Assembly: GCA_964432415.1 (NCBI GenBank)
Contig: CAYSNW010000001.1
Span: 1 to 64,000 of the forward strand
Reading direction: 5' to 3'
DNA from: JAFECT01 sp964432415
GTDB lineage: Bacteria > Pseudomonadota > Alphaproteobacteria > Caulobacterales > Caulobacteraceae
Length of the DNA stretch: 64,000 bases
Each line of letters starts with the position of its first letter. The first letter of the stretch is position 1. The notes under the pieces were generated by a model. The model was not told the DNA's origin and did not search any database. It saw only the letters and a program-made list of their open reading frames with translations. Shown here one piece after another: positions 7,602 to 15,544 of the stretch. Both the position numbers and the translations under genes were made by a program.

Positions 7602-9284
7602 TCACGCCCGTCCCCCACCCGCCTCGATGCGCTCGAGCAGCCCCTGCACCGTCTCGATGGTGTCGGCCTCGCGCGCGGGCTTGTCCCAGCGGATGCGGCT
7701 GATGCGGGGAAAACGCATGGCCACCCCGCTCTTGTGCCGGGTCGAGCGCTGCAGGCCCTCGAAGGCCACCTCGAACACCAGGCCGAACTCCCGGTCGGCG
7801 CGCACCGAACGGACGGGTCCGAAGCGCTCGAGGGTGTGGTCGCGCACGAACTTGTCGATCAGCTTCAGCTCCTCGTCGGTGAAGCCGAAATAGGCCTTGC
7901 CCACCGGCGCCAGCTGGCCGTCGTCGGTCCAGACCCCGAAGGTGTAGTCGGAATAGAAGCTCGAGCGCTTGCCGTGGCCGCGCTGGGCGTACATCAGGAC
8001 CGCGTCGATCAGGTAGGGATCGCGCTTCCACTTGAACCACAGCCCCTTGGGCCGCCCGGCCTCGTAGACCGAGTCCTTCCGCTTGAGCATCAGCCCCTCG
8101 GCCGCGGCGCCCACCGGCGGGTTCGCCCGAAGCCGCGCCAGCTCCTCCCAGCTCAAGAACGGCACCAGTTCCGACAGGCTCAGCCGCTCCGACGGATTTG
8201 CGGCGACGAACGCCTCCAGCCGCGCCCGTCGTTCGGTGAACGGCAGGCCGCGCGTGTCCTCGCCCGCATCCGCCATCAGGTCGTAGGCCCGGATCGCGGC
8301 GGGAAAGGCCTTGACCAGCTTGGGGTCGGCACTCTTGCGGTTCAGCCGCTGCTGCAGGTCGCCGAAGGGCGCCACCGCCCCGTCGCGGATCACGAGCAGC
8401 TCCCCGTCCAGCGCGCCCTCAAAGGACAGGTGATCCATCAGGTCGGGGAAGCTCTTCGAAATCTCGTCGCCGGTCCTGGAATAGAGCTTCTTGATCCCTC
8501 CCTCGCAGACCGCCTGCACCCGGATGCCATCCCACTTCCATTCCGCGGCGAAGTCGGCCGGGTCGAGCTTTGCGAAGTCGACCGCCTCGTCGATGGCGTG
8601 GGCCAGCATCACCGGGCGGAACCGGCCCGGCGCGTCCGCCGCCGGACGCTCGCTGAAGCCCTCCAGCCAGGCGAACAGGTCGGCGTAGGGCGCGGTGACC
8701 GCGTGCCAGACCTCCTCGATCTCGCCCACGTCGACCGGAGACAGGGGCTCGCCCTCTTCCGCAGCCTCGCCCGGGCTCGGCGGCAGCGGCTTGTGCTGGG
8801 GGCGGATCATCGCCGCCGCCGTCTTGGCCAGGCGCGCCGACAGGCCGATCCGCAAGCCGCCGGTGACCAGCTTCAGCAGGGCCCAGCGCCCGGTGGCGTC
8901 CAGCCCGTCCAGCCAGCCCTCGATCAGCCCTTCCGCCTCGCCGCGTTTCGCCTGCAGCAGGGCCTCGACCACCTCCGACAGGGATGGTTCGCGGTTGGGC
9001 CGGCGCGCCGGGTCCTGGGGCCAGATCAGGGCCACGGTCTCGGCGAGATCGCCCACATAGTCGTAGGACCAGCCCAGCAGCACCGGATCGACCCGCGCCT
9101 CCACCGCCTTGCGGATCATCGCCGGCTTGGCCACCGAAAAGGACAGCTCGCCGGTCAGCGCCGCCAGGGCCCAGCCCCGGTCCGGGTCGGGGGTCTGGCG
9201 CAGGTAGTCACGCACCAGGGTCAGCTTGGCGTTGCGCGAGCCGGTCAGCGACAGCCGGTCCATCAGCTCCGCGAAGGCGCGCAC
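7602..9284 (-). CDS. ATP-dependent DNA ligase
   Basis: A 560-residue ATP-dependent ligase of the bacterial LigB/LigC type. An N-terminal alpha-helical DNA-binding domain (about 1-200) is followed by the nucleotidyltransferase domain; the AMP-accepting lysine is Lys250 in EWKWDGIRVQ. GALDGELLVI is motif III, EGLMLKRKDSVYEAGR holds motif IV-like sequence, and WFKWKRDPYLIDAVLM is motif V. The OB domain ends with RFPRISRIRWDKPAREAD. Usually this family travels with an RNase-J-like exonuclease, a DEXH helicase and a phosphoesterase; none is adjacent here. Instead an MFS gene lies 4 bases upstream on the same strand, suggesting a two-gene operon. Main replication would still use NAD-dependent LigA elsewhere. 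Confidence 0.92.
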   Translation of the reverse strand: MRAFAELMDRLSLTGSRNAKLTLVRDYLRQTPDPDRGWALAALTGELSFSVAKPAMIRKAVEARVDPVLLGWSYDYVGDLAETVALIWPQDPARRPNREPSLSEVVEALLQAKRGEAEGLIEGWLDGLDATGRWALLKLVTGGLRIGLSARLAKTAAAMIRPQHKPLPPSPGEAAEEGEPLSPVDVGEIEEVWHAVTAPYADLFAWLEGFSERPAADAPGRFRPVMLAHAIDEAVDFAKLDPADFAAEWKWDGIRVQAVCEGGIKKLYSRTGDEISKSFPDLMDHLSFEGALDGELLVIRDGAVAPFGDLQQRLNRKSADPKLVKAFPAAIRAYDLMADAGEDTRGLPFTERRARLEAFVAANPSERLSLSELVPFLSWEELARLRANPPVGAAAEGLMLKRKDSVYEAGRPKGLWFKWKRDPYLIDAVLMYAQRGHGKRSSFYSDYTFGVWTDDGQLAPVGKAYFGFTDEELKLIDKFVRDHTLERFGPVRSVRADREFGLVFEVAFEGLQRSTRHKSGVAMRFPRISRIRWDKPAREADTIETVQGLLERIEAGGGRA

Positions 9285-9288
9285 GGTC

Positions 9289-10491
9289 TCAGGCCTCCGC
9301 CCGCCGCTTCGCCAGCACGACCAGGCCGACGAGCGCCACGCCTGCGAACCCCGCCCCCGCCTCGAAGGTGGCGGCCGCCCCCAGCCTCTGCCACAGCAGG
9401 CCGGCGAGCGCGCTGGCGATCAGCGCCGCGGCCCCGCCCGCCAGGTTGAACAGGCCGAAGCCGGTGCCGCGCAGCTCAGGCGGCGTGCGGTCGGCGACCA
9501 TGGCGGCCAGCAGGCCCTGGCTCAGCCCCATGTGCAGGCCCCAGAGCGCCGTCCCGACCAGGGCGCCGGCCAGGTTGGCCCAGAAGGCCAGCACCAGGTC
9601 CGCCGCGATCAGGGTGAGCAGGGCCGAGACCAGCAGCCCCCGCCGCCCGATCCGGTCCGACAGGCTGCCCGCGGGCGTCGCGACCGCGGCATAGACCACA
9701 TTCATCAGCACCAGGACGATCGGCGCGAAGGCGAGCATCAGGCCCCGGTCCTGGGCGCGCAGGATCAGGAAGGCTTCGGAGAACCGCGCCAGGGTGAAGA
9801 TCGCGCCGAACCCCACCACCGCCCAGAATCCCAGGCCCAGCCGCTTCGCGTCCGACAGCCGGATCGGGATGCGCGCCCCCTTGTTGGGGACCGTCGACGG
9901 CTCTTCCACGCCCGCGATCAGCAGCACCACCGCGATGGCGGCCGGGACCAGGGCCCACCAGAACACCGAGCGCACGTCGCCGGCGAGGGCCGCCATCAGA
10001 CCGATGGCGATCAGCGGCCCGATCACCGCGCCCAGGGTGTCCAGCGACTGCCTCAGGCCGAAGGCCGCGCCGCGCAGCCCCTCCGGCGTCACGTCCGCGA
10101 TCAGGGCGTCGCGCGGGGCGCCGCGCACCCCCTTGCCGACCCGGTCCGCGATCCGGGCCGCGAACACGGCAGACGGGCCCATGGCGAGGGGAAACAGCGG
10201 CTTGGACAGGGCCGCGAGGCCATAGCCGATCACGGTCAGCAGCTTTCGCTTGCCCAGCCGGTCGGAAAGCCAACCGGAGAACACCTTGACCACCGAGACG
10301 GTGGCCTCCGACACGCCCTCGATCACCCCGACCAACCCCATGCTGGCGCCCAGCGTCCCCACCAGGAACACGGGCAGCAGGCCGTGGATCATCTCCGACG
10401 AGATATCCATGAACATGGAGACCAGGCCCAGCGCCCAGACCGTGCGCGGGACCGCGCGCCAACCGCGCGCGCTCGTCGTCATCGGGCTCAT
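9289..10491 (-). CDS. MFS transporter
   Basis: A 400-residue major-facilitator protein with about 12 hydrophobic helices. The loop after helix 2 carries SGWLSDRLGKRK, the classic MFS GxLSDRxGRR-like motif, and a second copy appears in the C-terminal half as AGSLSDRIGRRG. RIADRVGKGVRGAPRDALIAD between helices 4 and 5 resembles proton-driven exporters. The substrate is unknown. The stop lies 4 bases from the ligase start, so the two are likely co-transcribed although no functional link is obvious. Two alternative starts (Met1 or Met4) are possible. Confidence 0.85.
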   Translation of the reverse strand: MSPMTTSARGWRAVPRTVWALGLVSMFMDISSEMIHGLLPVFLVGTLGASMGLVGVIEGVSEATVSVVKVFSGWLSDRLGKRKLLTVIGYGLAALSKPLFPLAMGPSAVFAARIADRVGKGVRGAPRDALIADVTPEGLRGAAFGLRQSLDTLGAVIGPLIAIGLMAALAGDVRSVFWWALVPAAIAVVLLIAGVEEPSTVPNKGARIPIRLSDAKRLGLGFWAVVGFGAIFTLARFSEAFLILRAQDRGLMLAFAPIVLVLMNVVYAAVATPAGSLSDRIGRRGLLVSALLTLIAADLVLAFWANLAGALVGTALWGLHMGLSQGLLAAMVADRTPPELRGTGFGLFNLAGGAAALIASALAGLLWQRLGAAATFEAGAGFAGVALVGLVVLAKRRAEA

Positions 10492-10554
10492 GGTTGTTGT
10501 CTCGCCATGCGCTCGACCTTATGCGTCGGGGACTCCCGAAAGGCGAACGTTCCC

Positions 10555-11016
10555 ATGCCGATTCTGTTCACCGTCGGATACCAGGGCCTGACGCCCGACA
10601 CTTTCGTCGAGGCGCTGCGCCGCGCCGGGGTCTCCACCGTCGCCGATGTGCGCGCCAAGCCCTTCTCGCGCAAACCCGGCTTTTCCGGCAAGCGCCTGGC
10701 TGAGACACTGGAAGGCGAGGGGCTGGGCTACGTCTGGCTCCAGGCTCTGGGGTCGCCCGAACCGGCCCGCGACCTCGCCCACAAGGGCGACATGGCCGGT
10801 ATGCGGCGCCTGTACGCCGCGCATCTGGACAGCCCCGAGACGGCCGACGCCTACGCGACCCTGCGCGGCCTGGCCCTGGACGAGGACGTCTGCCTGCTCT
10901 GCTTCGAGGCCGACCCCAACGACTGCCACCGCCTGACCCTGGCCGAACGCCTCACCGCCGACACGGGGCTCCCGGTCGAGCACCTGCGGCCGCTGGACGA
11001 CAGCCGGCTCCTCTGA
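10555..11016 (+). CDS. DUF488-family protein
   Basis: A 153-residue cytosolic protein. The N-terminus ILFTVGYQGLTPDTFVEAL and the following VADVRAKPFSRKPGFSG are the hallmark of DUF488, as are VCLLCFEADPNDCHR and its Cys and His residues near the C-terminus. The biochemical role of DUF488 is not established. The ATG at 10555 is preceded by GAAAGGCG; an earlier in-frame ATG at 10507 would add 16 residues unlike the family. It is divergent from the MFS gene (63 bases between starts). Its stop codon directly abuts palindromic element copy B. Confidence 0.85.
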   Translation: MPILFTVGYQGLTPDTFVEALRRAGVSTVADVRAKPFSRKPGFSGKRLAETLEGEGLGYVWLQALGSPEPARDLAHKGDMAGMRRLYAAHLDSPETADAYATLRGLALDEDVCLLCFEADPNDCHRLTLAERLTADTGLPVEHLRPLDDSRLL

Positions 11017-11017
11017 G

Positions 11018-11168
11018 GGCCGCGGAGCGGCAACCAGAAAGAAGATTGGACCACCAAGGACACCAAGAACACCAAGAAGAAACACCAAGGAGCTGTCCGG
11101 CATGGGCGCCGACCCCTTGGTGTTCTTGGTGTCCTTGGTGGTGAAAACTCTTTCCTGCCTTACGGCAG
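11018..11168. repeat. CCAAGG-stem palindromic element, copy B
   Basis: Same element as copy A, in opposite orientation, filling almost the whole gap between two convergent genes. The GC hairpin end (GCCGCGGAGCGGC) starts 1 bp after the DUF488 stop codon. The central inverted repeat is a perfect 27 bp (11050-11076 with 11116-11142). The distal small hairpin (CTGCCTTACGGCAG) ends 7 bp before the stop codon of the histidine kinase gene. It could act as a bidirectional terminator or mRNA 3' end. Confidence 0.9.
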
Positions 11169-11175
11169 ATGAAGT

Positions 11176-12954
11176 CTACGCCGCTTCCCTGAGCCGCTCG
11201 CGCCCGCCCGTCGCCGCGCGGCCGAGCACCGCCGCCAGCTCCTTGAAGTCGATGGGCTTGTTCAGATAGGCGTCCGCGCCCGCGGCGAAACCCGCCTCGT
11301 GGTCCTCTACCCGCGCCGAGGCGGACAGCACCACCACCGGCGCATCGCGGTTCGGACCCTCGCGGTCGCGCAGCAGGCGCGTGGCGGTCAGGCCGTCCAT
11401 CACCGGCATGTTCACGTCCATCAGGATCAGGTCGAAGGGCTGCTGGGCCAGAAGCTCCAGCCCCAGCTCGCCGTTCTCCGCCGAGATCGCCCCGTGACCG
11501 GCCGAGGTCAGCCAGGCCTCGATGATCATGCGGTTGACCGGATGGTCCTCGACCACCAGCACCCTGAGCGACTGGTCGTCGGTGATCTCGGCGCTGACCG
11601 CCTCCACCGCGCGGGCCTGGGACCAGGCGCGCACGTCGGCCTCGATGGTCAGGATGAAGGTCGAGCCCTTGCCGACTTCCGACTGCACTTCCAGCTCCCC
11701 GCCCATCAGCCCGGCCAGGCGCCGGCAGATGGTCAGGCCCAGGCCCGTGCCGCCGAAGCGGCGGGTGGACGAGGCGTCCAGCTGGGTGAAGGGCTGGAAC
11801 AGCCGCTCCACGTCCTCCGGCGCGATGCCGGGCCCGGTGTCGGACACCGCGAACACCAGGCGCGCGCGGGTCTCGCTCAGCCGCTCGGCGTCGACCTTCA
11901 GCGACACGGCGCCGCTGGCGGTGAACTTGATGGCGTTGGACAGCAGGTTGTGGACGATCTGGGACAGGCGGGTCGGGTCGCCGACGACCACCGCGGGCGT
12001 CGTGGGCGCCATCTCGACCTGGTAGTCGATGGTCTTTTCCTTGGCCCGGGCCGTCCAGGTGCCGCCGACGCGCGAAACCAGCTCGTTCACGTCGATCTCG
12101 ATGGCCTCCAGCGCCATGCGGTCGGCCTCGATCTTGGTCAGGTCCAGGATGTCGTTGAGCAGCGCCAGCAGGCTGTCGCCCGAGTTGCGCACGATGGAGA
12201 CATATTCCTTCTGGGTCGGATCCAGCCGGGTGGCCGACAGCAGCTGGGCGGCGCCCAGCACCCCGTTCATCGGGGTGCGCAGCTCGTGGGAGATGACGCC
12301 CAGGAAGGCGCTCTTGGCCTTGTTGGCCGCGTCGGCGCGGTCGCGCGCGGTCTCCAGCTCGTCGATCAGGTGCGACTGGTGCTCCTGGAAGGCGGTGATC
12401 TTGGTCTGGGCCACCAGGCCCAGGATGATGTGCACGCCCAGGCCCGACCACATGAAGGGCATGACCGCGGCGAAGGACCAGAACTCCGGCTTGCCCCACA
12501 GGGTGGAGCCCAGCCCGAGAACGACCAGCGTATAGGGGCTGGAGATGATGAAGGCCTGCCGCGGCGAGTGGCGCAGCTGGGTGAAGACGAGAATGTAGCC
12601 GCAGGCGATGTAGGCCATGGCCAGGGGCTTGCCGAAGGGGGCGTCGGACAGCCAGGCCAGGACGGGGGCGGCGGCCCAGAAGGCGCCGGTGATCAGGGCC
12701 ACGGCCTGGAAGGTGGCGCCATAGTCCTTGCCCACGTTGCGGGCCAGGCGCCGTTCGAACCAGCTGCGCACGCCGCCGGCGGCCATGGTCAGCACGAACC
12801 AGACCGCCGCGGTCGCCCAGCCGGCCGTCGGCCACAGGCCGATCGCCCAGCAGGCGATCACCCAGTAGCGGACGTATTGCGTCTGAACGATGGTCTGCAG
12901 AACCTGCGCCGCTTCATTGGGCGCCTTGCGGCGCGCGGCGTCATTATCGGCCAT
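11176..12954 (-). CDS. Membrane hybrid histidine kinase with receiver domain
   Basis: A 592-residue sensor. The ATG at 12954 is preceded by GGGAGGGG; an upstream ATG adds 12 residues without a ribosome site. About five or six transmembrane segments (residues about 25-190) lack a large periplasmic domain. They are followed by a short coiled coil, HisKA with phospho-acceptor His223 (ISHELRTPMNG), and HATPase motifs SNAIKFT, SDTGPGIAPED and GGTGLGLTI. A C-terminal receiver has phospho-acceptor Asp513 (LILMDVNMPVMDG) and the conserved Lys in AYLNKPIDF. No response regulator or phosphotransferase is adjacent, so it is an orphan; the signal is unknown. It is convergent with DUF488 across element copy B. 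Confidence 0.9.
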   Translation of the reverse strand: MADNDAARRKAPNEAAQVLQTIVQTQYVRYWVIACWAIGLWPTAGWATAAVWFVLTMAAGGVRSWFERRLARNVGKDYGATFQAVALITGAFWAAAPVLAWLSDAPFGKPLAMAYIACGYILVFTQLRHSPRQAFIISSPYTLVVLGLGSTLWGKPEFWSFAAVMPFMWSGLGVHIILGLVAQTKITAFQEHQSHLIDELETARDRADAANKAKSAFLGVISHELRTPMNGVLGAAQLLSATRLDPTQKEYVSIVRNSGDSLLALLNDILDLTKIEADRMALEAIEIDVNELVSRVGGTWTARAKEKTIDYQVEMAPTTPAVVVGDPTRLSQIVHNLLSNAIKFTASGAVSLKVDAERLSETRARLVFAVSDTGPGIAPEDVERLFQPFTQLDASSTRRFGGTGLGLTICRRLAGLMGGELEVQSEVGKGSTFILTIEADVRAWSQARAVEAVSAEITDDQSLRVLVVEDHPVNRMIIEAWLTSAGHGAISAENGELGLELLAQQPFDLILMDVNMPVMDGLTATRLLRDREGPNRDAPVVVLSASARVEDHEAGFAAGADAYLNKPIDFKELAAVLGRAATGGRERLREAA

Positions 12955-13119
12955 GTCGTGTCCCCTCCCGAACCCCCGGGAAGCGTGCACTTTAGGTCCA
13001 AGGCCCTAAGACAGAATGAACGCTCACGTGGCGCCGCCTGCGCTCATTAGGTGCTGAATTTGCTACGCTTCGAGCCACGGGTGCGGCAGGACCGCACAGG
13101 TGCGCAAACGGTCACTATT

Positions 13120-13401
13120 TCAGGCTTCTCCCGGCGCCAGGGCCTTGATCGACAGGGCATGGACCGGCCCCGCCAGCTCCTCCTTCAGCGCCGAATTGAT
13201 CCGCCGCTGCCGCTCGACGCGGCTCAGCCCCTCGAAAATCTCGCTCTCGATCACCAGATTGAAGTGGCTCTCGCCGCCTTCCCGTGCGCCTGAGTGTCCG
13301 GCATGGCGGCTCGAGTCGTCGATCACCTCCAGACGGGTGGGCTTCAGCGCCGCCTCCAGCTTCGTCCGGATCGCTGAGGCGACCGGTCCTTCGGAATTCA
13401 T
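13120..13401 (-). CDS. bolA: BolA-family protein
   Basis: A 93-residue BolA-like protein; these pair with monothiol glutaredoxins in iron-sulfur or iron sensing and can affect morphology. The family core is clear: IRTKLEAALKPTRLEVIDDS, then HAGHSGAREGGESHFNLVIES with the conserved His, and LSRVERQRRINSALKEEL with the final GPVHALSIKAL. It is divergent from the J-domain gene (46 bases between starts), an arrangement common in alphaproteobacteria. It precedes the histidine kinase on the same strand but with a 165-base gap, in which only a likely promoter region is seen. Confidence 0.92.
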   Translation of the reverse strand: MNSEGPVASAIRTKLEAALKPTRLEVIDDSSRHAGHSGAREGGESHFNLVIESEIFEGLSRVERQRRINSALKEELAGPVHALSIKALAPGEA

Positions 13402-13447
13402 CGCGGGTTTCCTTGATGGCGTCGCATTCGGCCCTACACTTCAGATC

Positions 13448-14116
13448 ATGAGCGGCGCTTTTCAATACCGTCCCAAGTTCGTCGACATCCGTGTGCGCCC
13501 TCCCAAGCCCGAGGAGGAGGCCGCGGAGGCCGCCGCACGTGAGGACGTCTGGCGCCTGAAGCCCGGCGAGACCCACTGCGACTGGCCCGGATGCCCGCGC
13601 GCGGGCGCGGCCAAGGCGCCCAAGTCGCGCGACCTGCCCGGCGAATACTACTGGTTCTGTCAGCCCCACGCGGGCGAGTACAACAAGAACTGGGACTTCT
13701 TCGCCGGCATGAGCGAGGGCGAGATCCGCCGCCGCCAGGAGGACGAGAAGTTCACGGGCGGCCGGCCTACCTGGCAGTTCAAGGCCTCGCGCTTCTCCCG
13801 CGAGGCGGCCTCCTTCACCGCCAAGATGGGGACCGGCGAGGGCTATGCCGATCCGCTCGGCATCTTCCGCGCCCGCAAGGCCGCCAGCGAGCCCCGCGCG
13901 GCGGCGCAAGGCAGGCTGCTCGGCAAGATCGAACGCCAGGCGCTGGGCGACCTGGACCTGGACGAAAACGCCGACAAGGCGAAAATCCGCGCCCGCTACA
14001 AGGAGCTGGTCAAGCGCTGCCACCCGGATTCGAACGGCGGCGACCGCTCCGCCGAGGACAAGCTCCAGCGCGTGCTGAAAGCCTACAAGACCCTGCAGAA
14101 GGCCAAGCTGGCCTAG
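13448..14116 (+). CDS. J-domain protein (C-terminal DnaJ domain)
   Basis: A 222-residue cytosolic co-chaperone-like protein. Most of it is a conserved alphaproteobacterial N-terminal region with CDWPGCPRAGAAKAP and FCQPHAGEYNKNWDFFAGM, where Cys/His spacing hints at a metal site. A J domain occupies the last about 65 residues, with the diagnostic HPD at RCHPDSNGGD. There is no G/F region, zinc-finger pair or DnaJ C-domain, so it probably recruits DnaK to a specific client. It is divergent from bolA and upstream of cobS, a frequently conserved trio. The client is unknown. Confidence 0.88.
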   Translation: MSGAFQYRPKFVDIRVRPPKPEEEAAEAAAREDVWRLKPGETHCDWPGCPRAGAAKAPKSRDLPGEYYWFCQPHAGEYNKNWDFFAGMSEGEIRRRQEDEKFTGGRPTWQFKASRFSREAASFTAKMGTGEGYADPLGIFRARKAASEPRAAAQGRLLGKIERQALGDLDLDENADKAKIRARYKELVKRCHPDSNGGDRSAEDKLQRVLKAYKTLQKAKLA

Positions 14117-14138
14117 GGGGGAGCTTTCCTGACGGAGT

Positions 14139-14190
14139 CCTTCCCCCCTCGAGGGGGAAGGTGGCCCCCGAAAGGGGGTCGGAAGGGGGG
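14139..14190. repeat. Two-hairpin palindromic element, copy 1 of a pair
   Basis: Hairpin 1 is 14139-14161 (CCTTCCCCC paired with GGGGGAAGG). Hairpin 2 follows at 14163-14180 (GGCCCCC-GAA-AGGGGGTC). A purine tail GGAAGGGGGG ends it. The layout (two abutting hairpins plus a G-rich purine tail) matches the elements at 24.4-24.9 and 27.1-27.3 kb although the sequence differs. It lies just after the J-domain gene stop. Confidence 0.75.
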
Positions 14191-14305
14191 CGGCGCTGCG
14201 GCCGGCCCTGAGAGCTGCGTCCCCCGGCTCCCCGTTTGAACTCGAGGTGGATGCGCCCACCCCTCTACGCCGGCGCGGCCACCCATCCGGCTCCTGGCGT
14301 CCCCA

Positions 14306-14328
14306 CCTTCCCCCTCGATGGGGGAAGG
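14306..14328. repeat. Palindrome facing the 14139 element (inverted copy, partly decayed)
   Basis: A 23-bp palindrome (CCTTCCCCC ... GGGGGAAGG) with the same hairpin-1 sequence as 14139-14161, in inverted orientation. The adjoining hairpin 2 and purine tail are only partly recognisable (14283-14305, ending near the complement of GGATGGGT). The 14117-14459 gap holds this pair and no gene. Confidence 0.65.
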
Positions 14329-14459
14329 CGCGAAGAACCAGCGCCATCCCCGTATCGGCAAGCGGTGGGGCAAGGAACGCACACCGGCTGCCGCCTCGAA
14401 CGCCCTTGAACCTAATTCGCGTTGAACCGGGCGGGTCCCGCCCCTAAAGAACCCTCGTC

Positions 14460-15479
14460 ATGTCCCCGAACGCCACACCCTCCGCCACCGACACCCCCGT
14501 CGACGCCCTGCAGAAGCTCCAGCCGACCAAAAGGGTCTCGGTGCGCGAGGTCTTCGGCGTCGATTCCGACATGATGGTCCCGGCCTTCGAGACCCGCGAT
14601 CCGCACGTGCCGGACCTGGACGACGCCTACCGCTTCGATCCCCAGACCACGCTGGCCATCTGCGCCGGCTTCGCCTTCGACCGCCGCGTGATGGTCCAGG
14701 GCTACCACGGCACCGGCAAGTCGACCCACATCGAACAGGTGGCCGCGCGGCTGAACTGGCCCCTGGTGCGGGTCAACCTCGACAGCCACGTCAGCCGCAT
14801 CGACCTGGTCGGCAAGGACGCCATCGTGCTGCGCGAGGGCAAGCAGGTCACCGAATTCCGTGAGGGCATGCTGCCCTGGGCCCTGCAGCGGCCCATCGCG
14901 CTCGTCTTCGACGAATACGACGCGGGCCGTCCCGACGTGATGTTCGTGATCCAGCGCGTGCTGGAGCAGTCCGGCCGCCTGACCCTGCTCGACCAGAACC
15001 GGGTGATCCGCCCCAATCCGTATTTCCGGCTGTTCTCCACGACCAACACCATTGGTCTGGGCGACACCACGGGCCTGTACCACGGCACACAACAGATCAA
15101 TCAGGGCCAGATGGACCGCTGGTCGATCGTCACCACCCTGAACTACCTGTCCCACGACGTGGAGCAGGAGATCGTCCTGGCCAAGGCGCCGGAGTGGAAG
15201 ACCGCGGACGGCAAGCGCACCGTCGCCGCCATGGTCCGCGTCGCCGACATGACCCGCAACGCCTTCATGAACGGCGACATCTCGACCGTGATGAGCCCGC
15301 GGACCGTGCTCACCTGGGCCCAGAACGCGACCATCTTCGCGGGCGATGTGGCCACGGCCTTCCGCCTGACCTTCCTGAACAAGTGCGACGAGCTGGAACG
15401 GCCGACGATTGCCGAGTTCTACCAGCGCGCGTTCGGGACCGACCTGCCGGAAAGCGCGGCGCGGGTGAAGGTGGCGTAG
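14460..15479 (+). CDS. cobS: Cobaltochelatase subunit CobS (AAA+ ATPase)
   Basis: A 339-residue AAA+ subunit that with CobT and CobN inserts cobalt into hydrogenobyrinate a,c-diamide in aerobic B12 synthesis. The N-terminal KRVSVREVFGVDSDMMVPAF is typical of CobS. Walker A is GYHGTGKST (81-89), Walker B IALVFDEYD (Asp151, Glu152), and FRLFSTTNTIGLGDTTG carries the sensor-1/arginine-finger region. The protein is complete. Its normal partner gene cobT is not downstream: sequence turns AT-rich about 65 bases after the stop and no cobT-like frame is present in the window. Confidence 0.94.
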   Translation: MSPNATPSATDTPVDALQKLQPTKRVSVREVFGVDSDMMVPAFETRDPHVPDLDDAYRFDPQTTLAICAGFAFDRRVMVQGYHGTGKSTHIEQVAARLNWPLVRVNLDSHVSRIDLVGKDAIVLREGKQVTEFREGMLPWALQRPIALVFDEYDAGRPDVMFVIQRVLEQSGRLTLLDQNRVIRPNPYFRLFSTTNTIGLGDTTGLYHGTQQINQGQMDRWSIVTTLNYLSHDVEQEIVLAKAPEWKTADGKRTVAAMVRVADMTRNAFMNGDISTVMSPRTVLTWAQNATIFAGDVATAFRLTFLNKCDELERPTIAEFYQRAFGTDLPESAARVKVA

Positions 15480-15544
15480 GGGGGCGAAGGGCGCTTCATC
15501 CGACGTCCTGCAATCGCAATCCTCAAACCGAACCCGCAGCGTAG

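Noticed and set aside
7456..7618. Peptides of the TKYTKDTKG type as proteins
   Set aside because: They are translations of the palindromic element; the three copies lie between genes and lack ribosome sites.
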